From CAZPXZ01 sp965219495 (GTDB lineage Bacteria; Pseudomonadota; Alphaproteobacteria; Rhodobacterales; CAZPXZ01): a stretch of DNA of 64,000 nt. This document shows positions 1 to 9,337 of this stretch, piece by piece. The stretch's first letter is position 1; the number at the start of each line of letters is the position of its first letter. The notes under the pieces were generated by a model. It did no database searches. It saw only the letters and a program-made list of their open reading frames with translations, and was not told the origin of the DNA. The translations under genes were made by a program, and so were the position numbers. The stretch is taken from positions 1,488,001 through 1,552,000 of the forward strand of contig OZ244777.1 of the NCBI GenBank assembly GCA_965219495.1, in the 5' to 3' direction.

Positions 1-293
1 GGAAGCCGGCCGTTATGTATTCTCGCGCAGTTGGCTGGAGTCTATTCCTCGCGACGGCGTGTGAAGTCCGGGAAATCGAGCGGCGGCGGCGAAGCGCGGG
101 GCGACATCAGTCGAACTTGAGCCAGCCAAGCAGCGAATGCCTGCCGGAGCCAGGCACCGAAGAAATTAGTGGAGTCGCAGGGAACTGCGGCGCCGCAAGA
201 GCGTTAACTCGCTTCCGGCATTTGACAGGTGCGCCGAGCAAAGACAGTTTTTCAGGGGAATCGAACCCAACTGAATCCGAATCCGGGCGCTGC

Positions 294-2822
294 ATGAACG
301 TTCTCGTTGTCGAGTCACCTGCCAAGGCCGGGACCATCGGCCGCTATCTGGGCAAGGAATACCAGGTCCTGGCGACCTACGGACATCTCCGCGACCTCAA
401 GGAAAAGACCGGCTCGGTGATCCCCGAAGACGATTTCCGAATGGTCTGGGAAATCGACAGCGAATCCATAAAGCGAATCAGGGAAATTGCAAAATCGTTG
501 AAGGGATCCGAGAGGTTGATCCTAGCAACGGACCCGGATCGCGAAGGCGAAGCAATTTCATGGCATCTGGTAGAGGCACTCAAGGAGCGCAAGGCGCTCG
601 GCAAGAGCGTGGCTGTCGAGCGAATCAGTTTCAACTCGGTGACCAAAGGCGCGGTCACCAACGCCATACGGAATCCCCGAAGCATCAACAGCGAACTCGT
701 GGACGCCTATCTGGCGCGGCGCGCACTGGACTACCTCGTCGGGTTCGGCCTCTCGCCGGTGCTATGGAGGACGCTTCCGGGCGCGCGCTCGGCGGGACGC
801 GTCCAATCGGTCGCACTGCGGCTGGTGGTCGAGAGGGAAAGCGGGATCGAGACTTTCGTTCCGAAGGAATACTGGAGCGTTCTCGCACATCTGAAGACCG
901 AAAACGGCTCCGAGTTCTGGGCCCGGTTGGTTGCGCTCGATGGCGGGAAGATCGGAAAATTCGACATTGCCGACGAAACGAGTGCCCGGAACGCTGAGGA
1001 TCGCTTGAACCAGGCGGCAGGCTTCCGAGTGGCGGGAGTGGAGGCCAAGCCGATTCGCCAGAAGCCGCCTGCCCCGTTCATCACGTCGACCTTGCAGCAG
1101 GAAGCGAGTCGTAAGCTCGGACTTCCCCCGACCCGGACCATGGCCACGGCGCAACGCCTCTACGAGGATGCCCTGATTACGTACATGCGCACCGATGGCG
1201 TGGACATGGCGCCGGAAGCGGTCGCCGCCACAAGAGATATCGTCCGCAAGCGTTTTGGACAGGGCTACCTTCCGGAAAAGCCGCGAGCGTACAGGTCCCG
1301 CGCCAAGAATGCCCAAGAGGCCCATGAGTGCATTCGACCGACCGACCCATCCCGCACGCCGAACGACATCCCGAAGCTCTCCAGCGTCGAGGGGTCCCTT
1401 TACCGTCTGATCTGGGAACGGACGCTCGCAAGCCAGATGGCGGATGCGCAACTGGAGCGCACAACTGCCAGCATCGATGCATTGGGCAAAGAGGGAAAAG
1501 CCTTTGCGGGACTTCGCGCCACTGGGCAAGTCGTAAAGTTCGACGGATTCCGCCGCCTGTATCGCGAAGGGCGAGATGATACCGCGAACGAATCCAATTC
1601 GATTGCCCCGGAAGAAGACACGTCCCGGCTGCCTGCGCTAGGTGTGGACGGTCGGCTGGAAAACCAGCGGATCGAGGCGAATCAGCATTTTACGGCCCCG
1701 CCTCCGCGCTTCACCGAAGCGAGCCTAGTGCGCAGGCTCGAAGAGCTAGGCATCGGACGGCCCTCCACCTACGCCAGCATCCTCTCGGTAATCCAGAACC
1801 GAGGCTACGCGGAAATCGTGCACCGTCGAATCACGCCGACATTCCTGGGCCGTGTCGCCACTTCATTCCTGGAGGCGAAGTTTGCACGCTATGTCGCGTA
1901 CGACTTCACCGCCAACCTCGAGCGGGATTTGGATGAGATTTCCGGGGGGAGAGCCACCCGGAGCGATGTGCTCGGCGCGTTCTGGCGGCAGTTTGAGCCC
2001 GCGCTGGGAGAGGCGGGGAAACTCAGTGTCCGCGATGCGGTTGACGCTGTGGAAGAGGTGCTGGAACCGGTGTTGTTTCCTGCGCGGAGCGATGGCGAGG
2101 ACCCGCGCACCTGTCCCAAATGCGGTGAGGGCCGTCTCGGACTCCGCCCGAGCAGGCGTTCCGGGATGTTTGTCGGTTGCGGTCGATATCCCGACTGCGA
2201 CTTTACTAGGTCTCTGGAGAACGGCGAAGCGACACCGGTTGACTGGACCGGGGATCGGACGCTTGGCCTCGACGCTGACGGCACTCCGGTCCTCGTTCGA
2301 AAGGGGCCGTACGGATTCTATTTTCAGGTCGGCAGTGGAGAAGGACGCGAGAAACCGAAGCGCGCGAGCCTGCCGGAAGGTCTGGATCCAGCGATGGTTG
2401 AACTCGACCTGGCGCTTCGAATTTTGGCCCTTCCCAGAATCGTGGGCCTGCACCCGGAAACCCGGCAAGAAATTACTGCGGGCGTTGGCCGGTACGGCCC
2501 CTACGTGCGCCACGACAGAACGTACGCCAATCTTCCAAAAAACGAAGATGTGCTGGAGATCGGTCTCAACCGCGCCGTCGATCTTCTCGCCGCCAAATCC
2601 ACGCGCGTCTCCGGCAGCAATCGCTTCCCAGCCCTCCGAGAGCTCGGCGAGCATCCCGAGGGTGGTGGGGTGACAATACGTGCCGGACGCTACGGCCCCT
2701 ATGTGAATTGGAAACGGCTGAACGCCTCGCTACCCAAAAGCGTCAGTCCGGAAGAACTGACCATGGAAGAGGCCTTAACGCTTCTCGCCAGGCGCAAATC
2801 CCGCGAACGCAAGAAATCCTGA
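294..2822 (+). CDS. topA: DNA topoisomerase I (type IA)
   Basis: Relaxes negatively supercoiled DNA by cutting and rejoining one strand. I start at the ATG at 294 because the product then opens with MNVLVVESPAKAGTIGRYLG, the usual TOPRIM start; the frame is open back to about 15, but that upstream translation matches nothing typical. Product 842 residues. The TOPRIM acidic residues lie in ATDPDREGEAISWH. The active-site tyrosine is Tyr297 in LITYMRTDG. A C4 zinc finger begins at Cys607 (CPKCGEG, later CGRYPDC), followed by C-terminal repeats recognisable as KGPYGFYF, VGRYGPYV and AGRYGPYV and a basic tail. Length and domain order are normal for alphaproteobacteria. The next gene is convergent and starts 16 bases after the stop. 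Confidence 0.97.
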   Translation: MNVLVVESPAKAGTIGRYLGKEYQVLATYGHLRDLKEKTGSVIPEDDFRMVWEIDSESIKRIREIAKSLKGSERLILATDPDREGEAISWHLVEALKERKALGKSVAVERISFNSVTKGAVTNAIRNPRSINSELVDAYLARRALDYLVGFGLSPVLWRTLPGARSAGRVQSVALRLVVERESGIETFVPKEYWSVLAHLKTENGSEFWARLVALDGGKIGKFDIADETSARNAEDRLNQAAGFRVAGVEAKPIRQKPPAPFITSTLQQEASRKLGLPPTRTMATAQRLYEDALITYMRTDGVDMAPEAVAATRDIVRKRFGQGYLPEKPRAYRSRAKNAQEAHECIRPTDPSRTPNDIPKLSSVEGSLYRLIWERTLASQMADAQLERTTASIDALGKEGKAFAGLRATGQVVKFDGFRRLYREGRDDTANESNSIAPEEDTSRLPALGVDGRLENQRIEANQHFTAPPPRFTEASLVRRLEELGIGRPSTYASILSVIQNRGYAEIVHRRITPTFLGRVATSFLEAKFARYVAYDFTANLERDLDEISGGRATRSDVLGAFWRQFEPALGEAGKLSVRDAVDAVEEVLEPVLFPARSDGEDPRTCPKCGEGRLGLRPSRRSGMFVGCGRYPDCDFTRSLENGEATPVDWTGDRTLGLDADGTPVLVRKGPYGFYFQVGSGEGREKPKRASLPEGLDPAMVELDLALRILALPRIVGLHPETRQEITAGVGRYGPYVRHDRTYANLPKNEDVLEIGLNRAVDLLAAKSTRVSGSNRFPALRELGEHPEGGGVTIRAGRYGPYVNWKRLNASLPKSVSPEELTMEEALTLLARRKSRERKKS

Positions 2823-2838
2823 AGCCCCGCGGCCGAAA

Positions 2839-3234
2839 CTAGGAACAACGCTGCCCGCGCCGTGCAAAGGGCAGAATTTTCGCGGTGACGGGCTTGCGCT
2901 TCCTCGGTTCAAAGGCTCTGAGAACGGATTCGACCTCGCGTCCGCTCCGATAAATTCTTCCATCCGAGGCAATCACCGCGTACGCCCCATTGCGGCGCGC
3001 ATGAGAAGCGCGCTTTTCGATCCGGAACAGTGGCGAATCCGAGGTGCGGCAAAACGCCGCAAAGCAGGCTACATGACGATCGAAACTCATGGCGTAGTCC
3101 CGCCATTCGCCGCTGGCGACCATGCGTCCGTACACATCAAGAATTGCGCGGAGTTCCGGGCGGGAAAAAGTTACAACCGGCCCCTCCCTTCGTACGGGGA
3201 GGGACAGCGATATGACCGAAGCGGCATCTTCCAT
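2839..3234 (-). CDS. DUF2794 family protein
   Basis: Small conserved protein of unknown function largely restricted to Alphaproteobacteria. The core is recognisable as FSRPELRAILDVYGRMVASG, then GEWRDYAMSF, PLFRIEKRA and NGAYAVIASDGRIYRSG. The frame is open further upstream, but I start at the ATG at 3234 (MEDAASVIS), giving 131 residues, because the upstream extension is compositionally unlike the family. Ends in TAG, convergent with topA. The family assignment is by motif recall; function is unknown. Confidence 0.85.
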   Translation of the reverse strand: MEDAASVISLSLPVRREGPVVTFSRPELRAILDVYGRMVASGEWRDYAMSFDRHVACFAAFCRTSDSPLFRIEKRASHARRNGAYAVIASDGRIYRSGREVESVLRAFEPRKRKPVTAKILPFARRGQRCS

Positions 3235-3465
3235 GTGCAAACTTTCGCAGGTACGGAAAGCAATGGCAAGAGGGCAACCGCCAGCTTCGGCACAAGTAAT
3301 CACTGCAGGAGTCGCGCCGTGCACAGCGGATGACTGGCGAATCCGGGCCAAGAGTTTGAACGGACGGGTTTTTTGTCGAATTCGACCGTGAAAAAGAAGC
3401 AATTTTTCGAGGACTGCGCGCACGTGATCCTGACAGGACGGATAGAAAGACAGGATCGACTTCAC

Positions 3466-3816
3466 GTCTGACGCAAATCCGTTGCGGTCTCTCTCGGATC
3501 GAAATTCTGCCTGACGAAACTTGTTCGATTTCTTGCGTCTTCAAGGCCGGTTGATCCGGATCCCCCGTTCTTCATATCCACCACAAAGGTGTTTGCGCAG
3601 CGCAAAGACCTTGCCGCGGAACTCTCCACATCGACTTCTTCTTTCGGCAGGTCCCGAACTGCGGCGCTGTTGCCGTTCTGGTCGCCCGTGGAAACGCCGC
3701 TTCAAGAATATTTCAATGAAGAATGAACATCCTGTTGGATAGTCGAACTCCCTCGCAGCCAGCTACACGCTCGTTTGCGAACGCAGTCACGGGAGGAATC
3801 AAGCCGCCTGGCGTTC
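3466..3816. other. Intergenic, no gene seen
   Basis: About 350 bases between the DUF2794 gene and the small membrane protein. No reading frame here has recognisable protein character and no strong hairpin stands out. Confidence 0.5.
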
Positions 3817-4053
3817 TCAGTGAGACTTACCGGAACTCCGTGAACGGACGAACGGAACCGGCCATTCTTCGAGAACGCCTTCTATTCGCGCAGCCCGCTG
3901 GCACAGTTGCGCGACCTGCGCACGCAGATCTGCGATTTGCGCACGCAGAACCGCAATTTGCAGGCGCAAATCCTGAATGTCCTGTCGCAACCAGGTGAAC
4001 AGCCCGATGAAAAGCGCGGCAAGCGCGAGAAACCCACCGATCTCAGTCGTCAT
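3817..4053 (-). CDS. Small membrane-anchored coiled-coil protein
   Basis: 78 residues. Residues about 4–22 (EIGGFLALAALFIGLFTWLR) form one hydrophobic segment, followed by a heptad-like stretch with repeated LRLQIAVLRAQIADLRAQVA, so a single membrane anchor with a short coiled coil is predicted. An AGGGTG ribosome-binding site lies just upstream of the ATG. Similar short membrane/coiled-coil proteins are common, and no function is assigned. The regular heptads and the RBS favour a real gene over a chance frame. Confidence 0.6.
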   Translation of the reverse strand: MTTEIGGFLALAALFIGLFTWLRQDIQDLRLQIAVLRAQIADLRAQVAQLCQRAARIEGVLEEWPVPFVRSRSSGKSH

Positions 4054-4471
4054 AGCGGCACCCTAGTATGTCATCTTATTCGCGTCAATTACGCCAATTT
4101 CACAATATTCGATACGAAAGCAGAAATCAACCGTCGACAATTTACACCACCGAAACACACCCGCGCCATTGCGGCAACGACCGATCACCCGCCAAACCAA
4201 ACCCTCAACGCCGCCAAACTCGAACGGTTATCTTCCCACCAAGCGCCCTAGAACTATCGCTTCGCCTTTGGTTCAGATGCGAGTAGATTGCGTCCATTCT
4301 ACCGGCGAACTTTACAGCCAATCACGGAATCGCCCGAATTCCACCCAGAATTGGCCATGAATCGCCAATAAGTTCCTTTCATGCGCAATCTGCGTGTGTC
4401 TCCTCCCTGACTTCGGCGGAACGCCTTGTTCCGCCGAATTTTCTCAGAAAACTTCGTTGGGAAACTCGTCG
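4054..4471. other. Intergenic, no gene seen
   Basis: About 420 bases, relatively A/C-rich on the plus strand, with no convincing coding signal. It lies downstream of hspQ and upstream of the small membrane protein. Confidence 0.5.
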
Positions 4472-4807
4472 TCAGTTCAAACGGCTTGTGTGAATTTCGT
4501 ATTGCCCGTTGGCATGGACGCCAAAGAAATTGGCCACGTCCGGGTGATCGACCGGGTCGCCGGACTCATCGGGAACGAGGTTCTGCTCCGAAACGTACGC
4601 CATGTAATAGCTGTGCACATTTTCCGCGAAGAGGTGATAGAACGGCTGGTCCTTCTTGGGGCGGGCCTCTTCGGGAATAGACATCCACCATTCCTCAGTA
4701 TTCTGGAATTTCGGATCGACGTCGTAAATTACCCCGCGAAACGGGTATACCCGGTGCCGGACAACCTGGCCGATTCGAAACTTCGGATGTTTCTGTTTTC
4801 TGGCCAT
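4472..4807 (-). CDS. hspQ: Heat shock protein HspQ (hemimethylated-DNA-binding YccV-like)
   Basis: 111 residues with the family pattern FRIGQVVRHRVYPFRGVIYD, then EEWWMSIPEEARP, QPFYHLFAEN and YMAYVSEQNLVPD. HspQ/YccV proteins bind hemimethylated DNA and, in enterobacteria, affect DnaA levels and Lon specificity. The C-terminal extension (about residues 85–111, ending EIHTSRLN) is longer than in E. coli, as often in alphaproteobacterial members. ATG at 4807. It appears monocistronic. Confidence 0.92.
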   Translation of the reverse strand: MARKQKHPKFRIGQVVRHRVYPFRGVIYDVDPKFQNTEEWWMSIPEEARPKKDQPFYHLFAENVHSYYMAYVSEQNLVPDESGDPVDHPDVANFFGVHANGQYEIHTSRLN

Positions 4808-4926
4808 TGATCACTCCCAAGCTGCCCTTGAGTGTTTGCATGATACATGATGTAAGCCGCAGATGCCGCTTGTCCAGTGGGCCGAATTCTGCACTGCTGC
4901 AACGTTCGCGCATTTCTACCGCCAAA

Positions 4927-4958
4927 GGCCCGGTGGCTTCGCCTGAAGCCACCGGGCC
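4927..4958. terminator. Perfect 14-bp stem hairpin
   Basis: Positions 4927–4940 pair without mismatch with 4945–4958 around a 4-base GCCT loop. The stem is GC-rich. There is only a weak A/T tract on either side, so it may be a bidirectional terminator, an RNA hairpin or a repeat-type palindrome. It lies upstream of hspQ in a 420-base stretch (4808–5227) that otherwise shows no gene. Confidence 0.4.
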
Positions 4959-5227
4959 GGGAAGAAAACGAGAGGCTTCCGATCATGAAATGGACGGTTT
5001 CGACATACGCAGTTCAAGGGATCCTGCGCTTCCGGTAAAGGCTCCCGGTCCGAGGAAATCTGACGGCCACACTCCCAACCGTTTTGATACTTCGGGGCGC
5101 TCGAAGCACAGCATGGCAGATCCGCGCCGACAGTACGCACGCGCTGTCAATTTCGCTTGACAAATTTTTCCGTTGACGTAACTAGACTTGGTATTCTAGT
5201 GCCAGCAATTCCGCAGATATTCCGGCT

Positions 5228-5854
5228 GTGAAACGCACCGAATTCACGCGATGTGCGCCTTTGATCGCCGCAATGCTGATTGCGGTGCTTGTGCAGGGTT
5301 GCGCGGCCAATCGACAGCCAAGTACCACCACCGATATTTGCCGAATTTTCACCGAGCGCGCGCATTGGTATGGCTCGATGCAGAAATCAGAGCGCAAATG
5401 GGGAACGCCCATGCACGTTCAGATGGCGATCATCTGGCGGGAATCCGCGTTTCGTGCCCATGTGCGCGCTCCGCGAAAGCGGATTCTGTGGGTGATCCCC
5501 GCAGGCCGAGCCTCTTCTTCGCGAGGGTTCACGCAGGCGATCGACGGCACATGGAACTGGTACAAGGAATCCACCGGAAACACTGGAGCCGATCGCAGCA
5601 GTTTCGAGGATTCGGCGGATTTTGTCGGCTGGTATGTTTCCATGACAAGGCGGATCAATGGGGTGCGAAAGACCGACGCCTACAACAATTACCTTGCCTA
5701 TCACGAAGGTCATGGGAACTTTAAGAAACGCTCTTTCCGCAACAAGCCGAACGTCCGCAAAGCTGCACGAGAAGTCAAGAATATGGCCGACCGCTACGAA
5801 CGTCAGCTTAGGGGATGCCGCTCACGGCTCCGAACCCGGCGAAGCTGGTTCTAG
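5228..5854 (+). CDS. Lytic-transglycosylase-like lipoprotein
   Basis: 208 residues. The N-terminus is a lipoprotein signal (LIAAMLIAVLVQGC, lipobox LVQGC, lipidated Cys25). The mature part has the SLT-like motif MAIIWRESAFRA, with a candidate catalytic Glu, then SSSRGFTQAIDGTWNWYK and a late segment NNYLAYHEGHGNFKK. This fits proteobacterial outer-membrane-anchored murein transglycosylases annotated as transglycosylase SLT domain lipoproteins. The usual glycine after the Ser-rich loop is followed by Phe rather than Tyr. Translation starts at GTG or the ATG-equivalent at 5228; the signal peptide decides this start. It sits directly upstream of tRNA-Thr. Confidence 0.82.
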   Translation: MKRTEFTRCAPLIAAMLIAVLVQGCAANRQPSTTTDICRIFTERAHWYGSMQKSERKWGTPMHVQMAIIWRESAFRAHVRAPRKRILWVIPAGRASSSRGFTQAIDGTWNWYKESTGNTGADRSSFEDSADFVGWYVSMTRRINGVRKTDAYNNYLAYHEGHGNFKKRSFRNKPNVRKAAREVKNMADRYERQLRGCRSRLRTRRSWF

Positions 5855-5904
5855 GCGCGAGGGGATTAGCATCGACCAATAGTTTGCTATACGATGCAAT
5901 GATT

Positions 5905-5977
5905 GCCGGCATAGCTCAGATGGTAGAGCAGCGGTTTTGTAAACCGCGGGCCGGGGGTTCGAGTCCCTCTGCCGGCA
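5905..5977 (+). tRNA. tRNA-Thr (anticodon TGT)
   Basis: A complete cloverleaf. The acceptor arm GCCGGCA pairs with TGCCGGC, the D arm is GCTCAGATGGTAGAGC, the anticodon stem GCGGT/ACCGC carries loop TTTGTAA (anticodon TGT), and the T arm is GGGGTTCGAGTCCC. CCA is not encoded (CCG follows the discriminator A). An IS5 element lies about 100 bases downstream. Confidence 0.97.
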
Positions 5978-6076
5978 CCGCTGCTACGTGTTGGCAAGTG
6001 CTGCCGGATTCCGCGGTGCCGACGGGCGTACCGCAATGGGTCTGGAACCCGACGCCGGATGGGCCAGCCGGACTCT

Positions 6077-7020
6077 GAGTGTCTGAATCAAAACTTTAAC
6101 AAGTTCCTTCAACCGATTGTTGCACAGATACTTACCCGCCGTCCGAGGCGTCGCACCAGAACCCGGATGGCGGCCCAGAGGATCCATGCCTTGGCGCTCT
6201 CAATGGTGCGCTCGAAATCCTTCGCCAAGCGGCGGCAGCGGTTCAGCCAGGCAAAGCTTCTCTCCACCACCCAGCGGCGGGGGAGAACCGCAAAACCCTT
6301 GTTTCGCTTGGGCTTGGAAACGATGATCAGGTCGATATCGAGGCCGCGGTCGCGCATCGCCTGCTCCAATTTGGCGCCGCTATAGCCCCCATCCGCGAAC
6401 AACGCCCGCAGCGTCGGACAGCGCGCCGCCACCTCTTCCAGAAGGTGCGGCGCCCCATCCCGGTCCTGAATGCCCGCGCAATGCACCTGCACCGCAAGCG
6501 GGTTCCCTTCCGTATCCACCACGAGGTGGCGCTTGCGCCCCTTCACCTTCTTGCCGGCGTCGTACCCGCGCGGCCCGCCGCTCTCCCTGGTCTTGGCGCC
6601 CTGGCGATCAATCGCACCCGCCGTCGGCTCTTCCGCGCGTCCCGCATCGAGGCGCGCCGCCCGCCGAAGCGACGCCAGAATGACCTCCATCCGTCCCCCT
6701 CTCGACCAGCCGTAGAAATGGTTCTGAACCGTCGTAAACGGTGGAAAATCCTTGGGTAAGGCGCGCCATTGGCAACCTGTGCTGGCCATCTACAGGATCG
6801 CGTTCAAGACTTCCCGAAGGTCCGTGGTGCGGGGACGGCCGGTCGAAGCCGGTCCCGGAAGATGGGGGTCCAACAGCGACCATTCCGCATCCGTCAAATC
6901 CGACTCGTAACGAGACGAGGGGCGCTTATACTCAGCGCGAGTGGTTTCATTCCAAGGCATGGGTGCTCTCCATATTTCGTGTTTAAACTGTATGGAAAAT
7001 ACCACATGTCGAAGCCACTC
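6077..7020 (-). mobile_element. IS5-family insertion sequence, transposase with amber codon
   Basis: Limits are approximate, set by short matching ends (GAGTG at 6077 and its inverse CACTC at 7016–7020). Longer inverted repeats and a target duplication are not clear, so the element may be eroded. The transposase occupies nearly the whole element on the minus strand. Confidence 0.6.
6109..6960 (-). pseudogene. IS5-family DDE transposase interrupted by in-frame TAG
   Basis: The translation begins MPWNETTRAEYKRP and contains LTDAEWSLLDPHLPG, ASTGCQWRALPKDFPP, a DDE core (GAIDRQGAKTRE, ALFADGGYSGAKL) and the YREK-like end RRWVVERSFAWLNRCRRLAK. Codon 57 is TAG (6790–6792), exactly where relatives carry Tyr in NAILYMASTG, and the frame continues unchanged after it. 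This is a simple nonsense mutation and not the programmed frameshift found in some IS5 members. ATG at 6958–6960. Confidence 0.88.
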
Positions 7021-7484
7021 AACAGTTTTAGGCCAAACTCTTAGGGAGAGGCAAGGCGGAAAACCGGCAGAAAAGGACGAATTGGACTGACCGGGGCCAA
7101 ACCCGCGCCAATACTCCCAAGTGGCCGGCGGGGATCTGTCCGGCCGACCAGAAGTTGGATCCGTGCACTACGAAGGTGTCGGAATCCGGCGGAGAACGCC
7201 GGTTACGTTGGAGGCCACGCGCCCACTGCCGCCAGCGCTGGCAATCGAAGGTTGTGCGCTCCGCTCGTGCGGAGCCGAAAGCGCGTTCGAGTGCGGGGCG
7301 ACACAAGTTTTCCTTGCCATGGCCGGTCTACAACAGCCGAAATAACACCGGAACAGAGGTCGCCGCCGAAGGCGGGCTGTAATGCGTAGCGGCGGAACAC
7401 TACCTAAACCCGACTTCGCCACTTTTTCAGATTCTTGCTGATTTTTCAATGGGCTGGAAATTTCTTCCGCACCAGGATTGCGGG
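7021..7484. other. Intergenic, no gene seen
   Basis: About 460 bases between two transposase remnants. Several open frames exist on both strands but none resembles a protein family. It is probably eroded IS flank. Confidence 0.4.
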
Positions 7485-8081
7485 CTATGCCTCGATTCGA
7501 TGGACGCTCTTGCGTGTGTGCATGAGGGTCGGCGGGACGCCGAGCTGTCGGTAAATCTCGATATGCGCCGGCTCCGGAGTGGTCGGCCGGCGGACCCGGA
7601 TTTCTGTTCCGTCGGCGGTGGCCAGCGCCACGGTGACTACCTGGTGGGTGCGGAGCGCATCGCGAATGCTATTCCAGGAACTGTGCACGCCCTGGTCGAG
7701 CAGGGTCTTCTCGATCGCGACGAGCAGCCGGTAGGCCATCACCGAGAGGAAGATGTGGGTATCGACGCGGGGTTCGATCTGATGGAACATCGGCTGCATC
7801 GCCAGGGAGGGTTTCATGTTGCGAAAGGCGTTCTCCGCCCGCGTGAACATGACATACAGGCGCCAGAGTTCCTCGCCCGAGAGGTCCTGGCGGTCGGTCT
7901 TCAGCAGGTAGGCGCCGTCGACGCGCTCGGCGATGTCCCTGCGTTCGCTGCGTAGCGCGGCATGCAACTCGCCAGTGTCGGCGCGGTATTCGAGATCGTA
8001 ATAGCGGGCCACCCGCGGCTAGCGCTCACGGAGGCGGCCGATGGCTTCGGCGATCTTTTCGGGTTTGACCAGGCGGCGGCA
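7485..8081 (-). pseudogene. IS1634-family transposase, C-terminal fragment with in-frame TAG
   Basis: The translation reads LVKPEKIAEAIGRLRER, then a TAG (8019–8021), then PRVARYYDLEYRADTGEL in the same frame. Relatives have Tyr between RER and PRV, so this is a Tyr-to-amber change. Further conserved blocks are AYLLKTDRQDLSGEELWRLY, ENAFRNMKPSLAMQPMFHQ and HIFLSVMAYRLLVAIEKTLL. The N-terminal half with most of the catalytic core is missing; the fragment breaks off just before the toxin gene at 8223. Confidence 0.75.
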
Positions 8082-8222
8082 GGAGCGGGGGATCGAAGGT
8101 TCTCTGGAGCAAGCGGGGCAGTGGCGTCGCTCGTCGCAGAACAGTGTCATGTCAAATTGTGAATATAATCCCCAAACAATGTATACGTTGAGAGGCTTCA
8201 ATCCCCCGACCAGAGAACCCGC

Positions 8223-8921
8223 ATGCAACTTGATGACCCGCAACAAAAGGTGCTCCTGAAAGCCTATGAAGCGCTCCGGCAAAGCATCCCCGGTGAACAC
8301 CTTTCCATCGGCGGAGGTACCGTCCTCGCCGCGCGGTGGAATCATCGGGTATCGACCGACCTCGACCTATTTTGCGATCCCCACACATACCTGCAACTGG
8401 GCCAAAAGGGATACGCGAATCTCGACAATCGGCTTCGACGCGTGGAAGGCATAGACACGGACCGCAGCTGGTGCGAAGACGTCGCAATCTACTGCGTGAT
8501 CGACGGCATCGAATTGACCCTACTACCAAGAGAAATGGCGGTGGACGGCCCTGAATACGACCAGGTGGAACCGATCGGCCTGCGGGCACACGGCACAGCA
8601 GCAATCCTGTATGGCAAGATCGCAAACCGAATGGGCATGACCGGCGAGGCAGCGATCCGCGACTTGTACGACGCCGTACGCGCGGAAGAAATTAATCCCG
8701 CCGCGCTTAGCCGAACCATCGCCGCAATCAGCCCCCAGCGGCGCAAGGATATCGCTGCAATGATCCGCCAACTGCCACCCGGCTGGTCGGAACAAGACGC
8801 CAAACCGCTGGTCCAGCCCGACCGGGCGTGGACAGAAGTGGAACTGGGCGAAGCGTTCTGCAAGATCCTTGAAGCACCGAAGGCGTTACGCCAAGAACGG
8901 CGCAAACCGCAAACCGGCTAG
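8223..8921 (+). CDS. AbiEii/AbiGii-type nucleotidyltransferase toxin
   Basis: 232 residues. The N-terminal half carries the nucleotidyltransferase signature GGGTVLAARWNHRVSTDLDL (GG(T)…DxD), a second strand GIELTLLPRE, and the downstream block AAILYGKIANRMGMTG followed by IRDLYDAV. These are the four motifs of AbiEii (type IV toxin–antitoxin/abortive infection) proteins, which in studied members transfer nucleotides to tRNA acceptor ends. The usual AbiEi winged-helix antitoxin is not upstream; an IS1634 fragment is. A different small gene follows 5 bases after the stop. Confidence 0.85.
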   Translation: MQLDDPQQKVLLKAYEALRQSIPGEHLSIGGGTVLAARWNHRVSTDLDLFCDPHTYLQLGQKGYANLDNRLRRVEGIDTDRSWCEDVAIYCVIDGIELTLLPREMAVDGPEYDQVEPIGLRAHGTAAILYGKIANRMGMTGEAAIRDLYDAVRAEEINPAALSRTIAAISPQRRKDIAAMIRQLPPGWSEQDAKPLVQPDRAWTEVELGEAFCKILEAPKALRQERRKPQTG

Positions 8922-8926
8922 GAACG

Positions 8927-9337
8927 ATGAACAGCGCAATTCCGTGTCGCGGCTCGCCGCCCTGGCGGCAAGCCCACCCCCTGCCCGGTCCGGAAGCCTA
9001 CGACCGCCACACGGTGTTGCGGCCGCCGCCGCCCCCCGCCGAAAATGCCGAAAAGATCGTCAGCACCTACGTCGGGCGGCACTGCGCTGGCCTGCGCGAC
9101 CGCGCCAGCGACGCCGAAGTCCTGCGGGCTCTGCAGAGTCCGCAGGACGCCAATCAAGCCGCCGTCAACACCATCCACTGGATGATGGGCAGCCTGGAAA
9201 TCCACGAATGTATGCGGTTGATGTCGCAATGCGGCGTGCCGGTAGCCAGTCTCGCCCACTACGCGCGGAAGCGAAGCACGCCGCAATGGCCGCGCAAGCG
9301 CTTCCTGCGCCAGTTCGCGATTGAAGACCCAGCCTGA
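8927..9337 (+). CDS. Hypothetical protein, possible partner of AbiEii-like toxin
   Basis: 136 residues, not recognised. The ATG comes 5 bases after the toxin stop, with a GGAACG ribosome-binding site overlapping that stop, so the two are probably co-translated. It has a proline-rich N-terminus (LRPPPPPAENAEK) and then a likely helical region (VLRALQSPQDANQAAVNTIHWMMGSLEIHECMRLM). It has no resemblance to AbiEi. Coding status rests mainly on coupling and composition. Confidence 0.5.
   Translation: MNSAIPCRGSPPWRQAHPLPGPEAYDRHTVLRPPPPPAENAEKIVSTYVGRHCAGLRDRASDAEVLRALQSPQDANQAAVNTIHWMMGSLEIHECMRLMSQCGVPVASLAHYARKRSTPQWPRKRFLRQFAIEDPA

Noticed and set aside
15..293. N-terminal extension of topA
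   Set aside because: The TOPRIM domain starts immediately at the ATG at 294; the upstream translation is low-complexity and unlike the family.
8019..8345. Separate minus-strand gene overlapping the AbiEii toxin
   Set aside because: Its upstream half is antisense to the toxin and only the last 20 codons are transposase; it is part of the IS1634 fragment.
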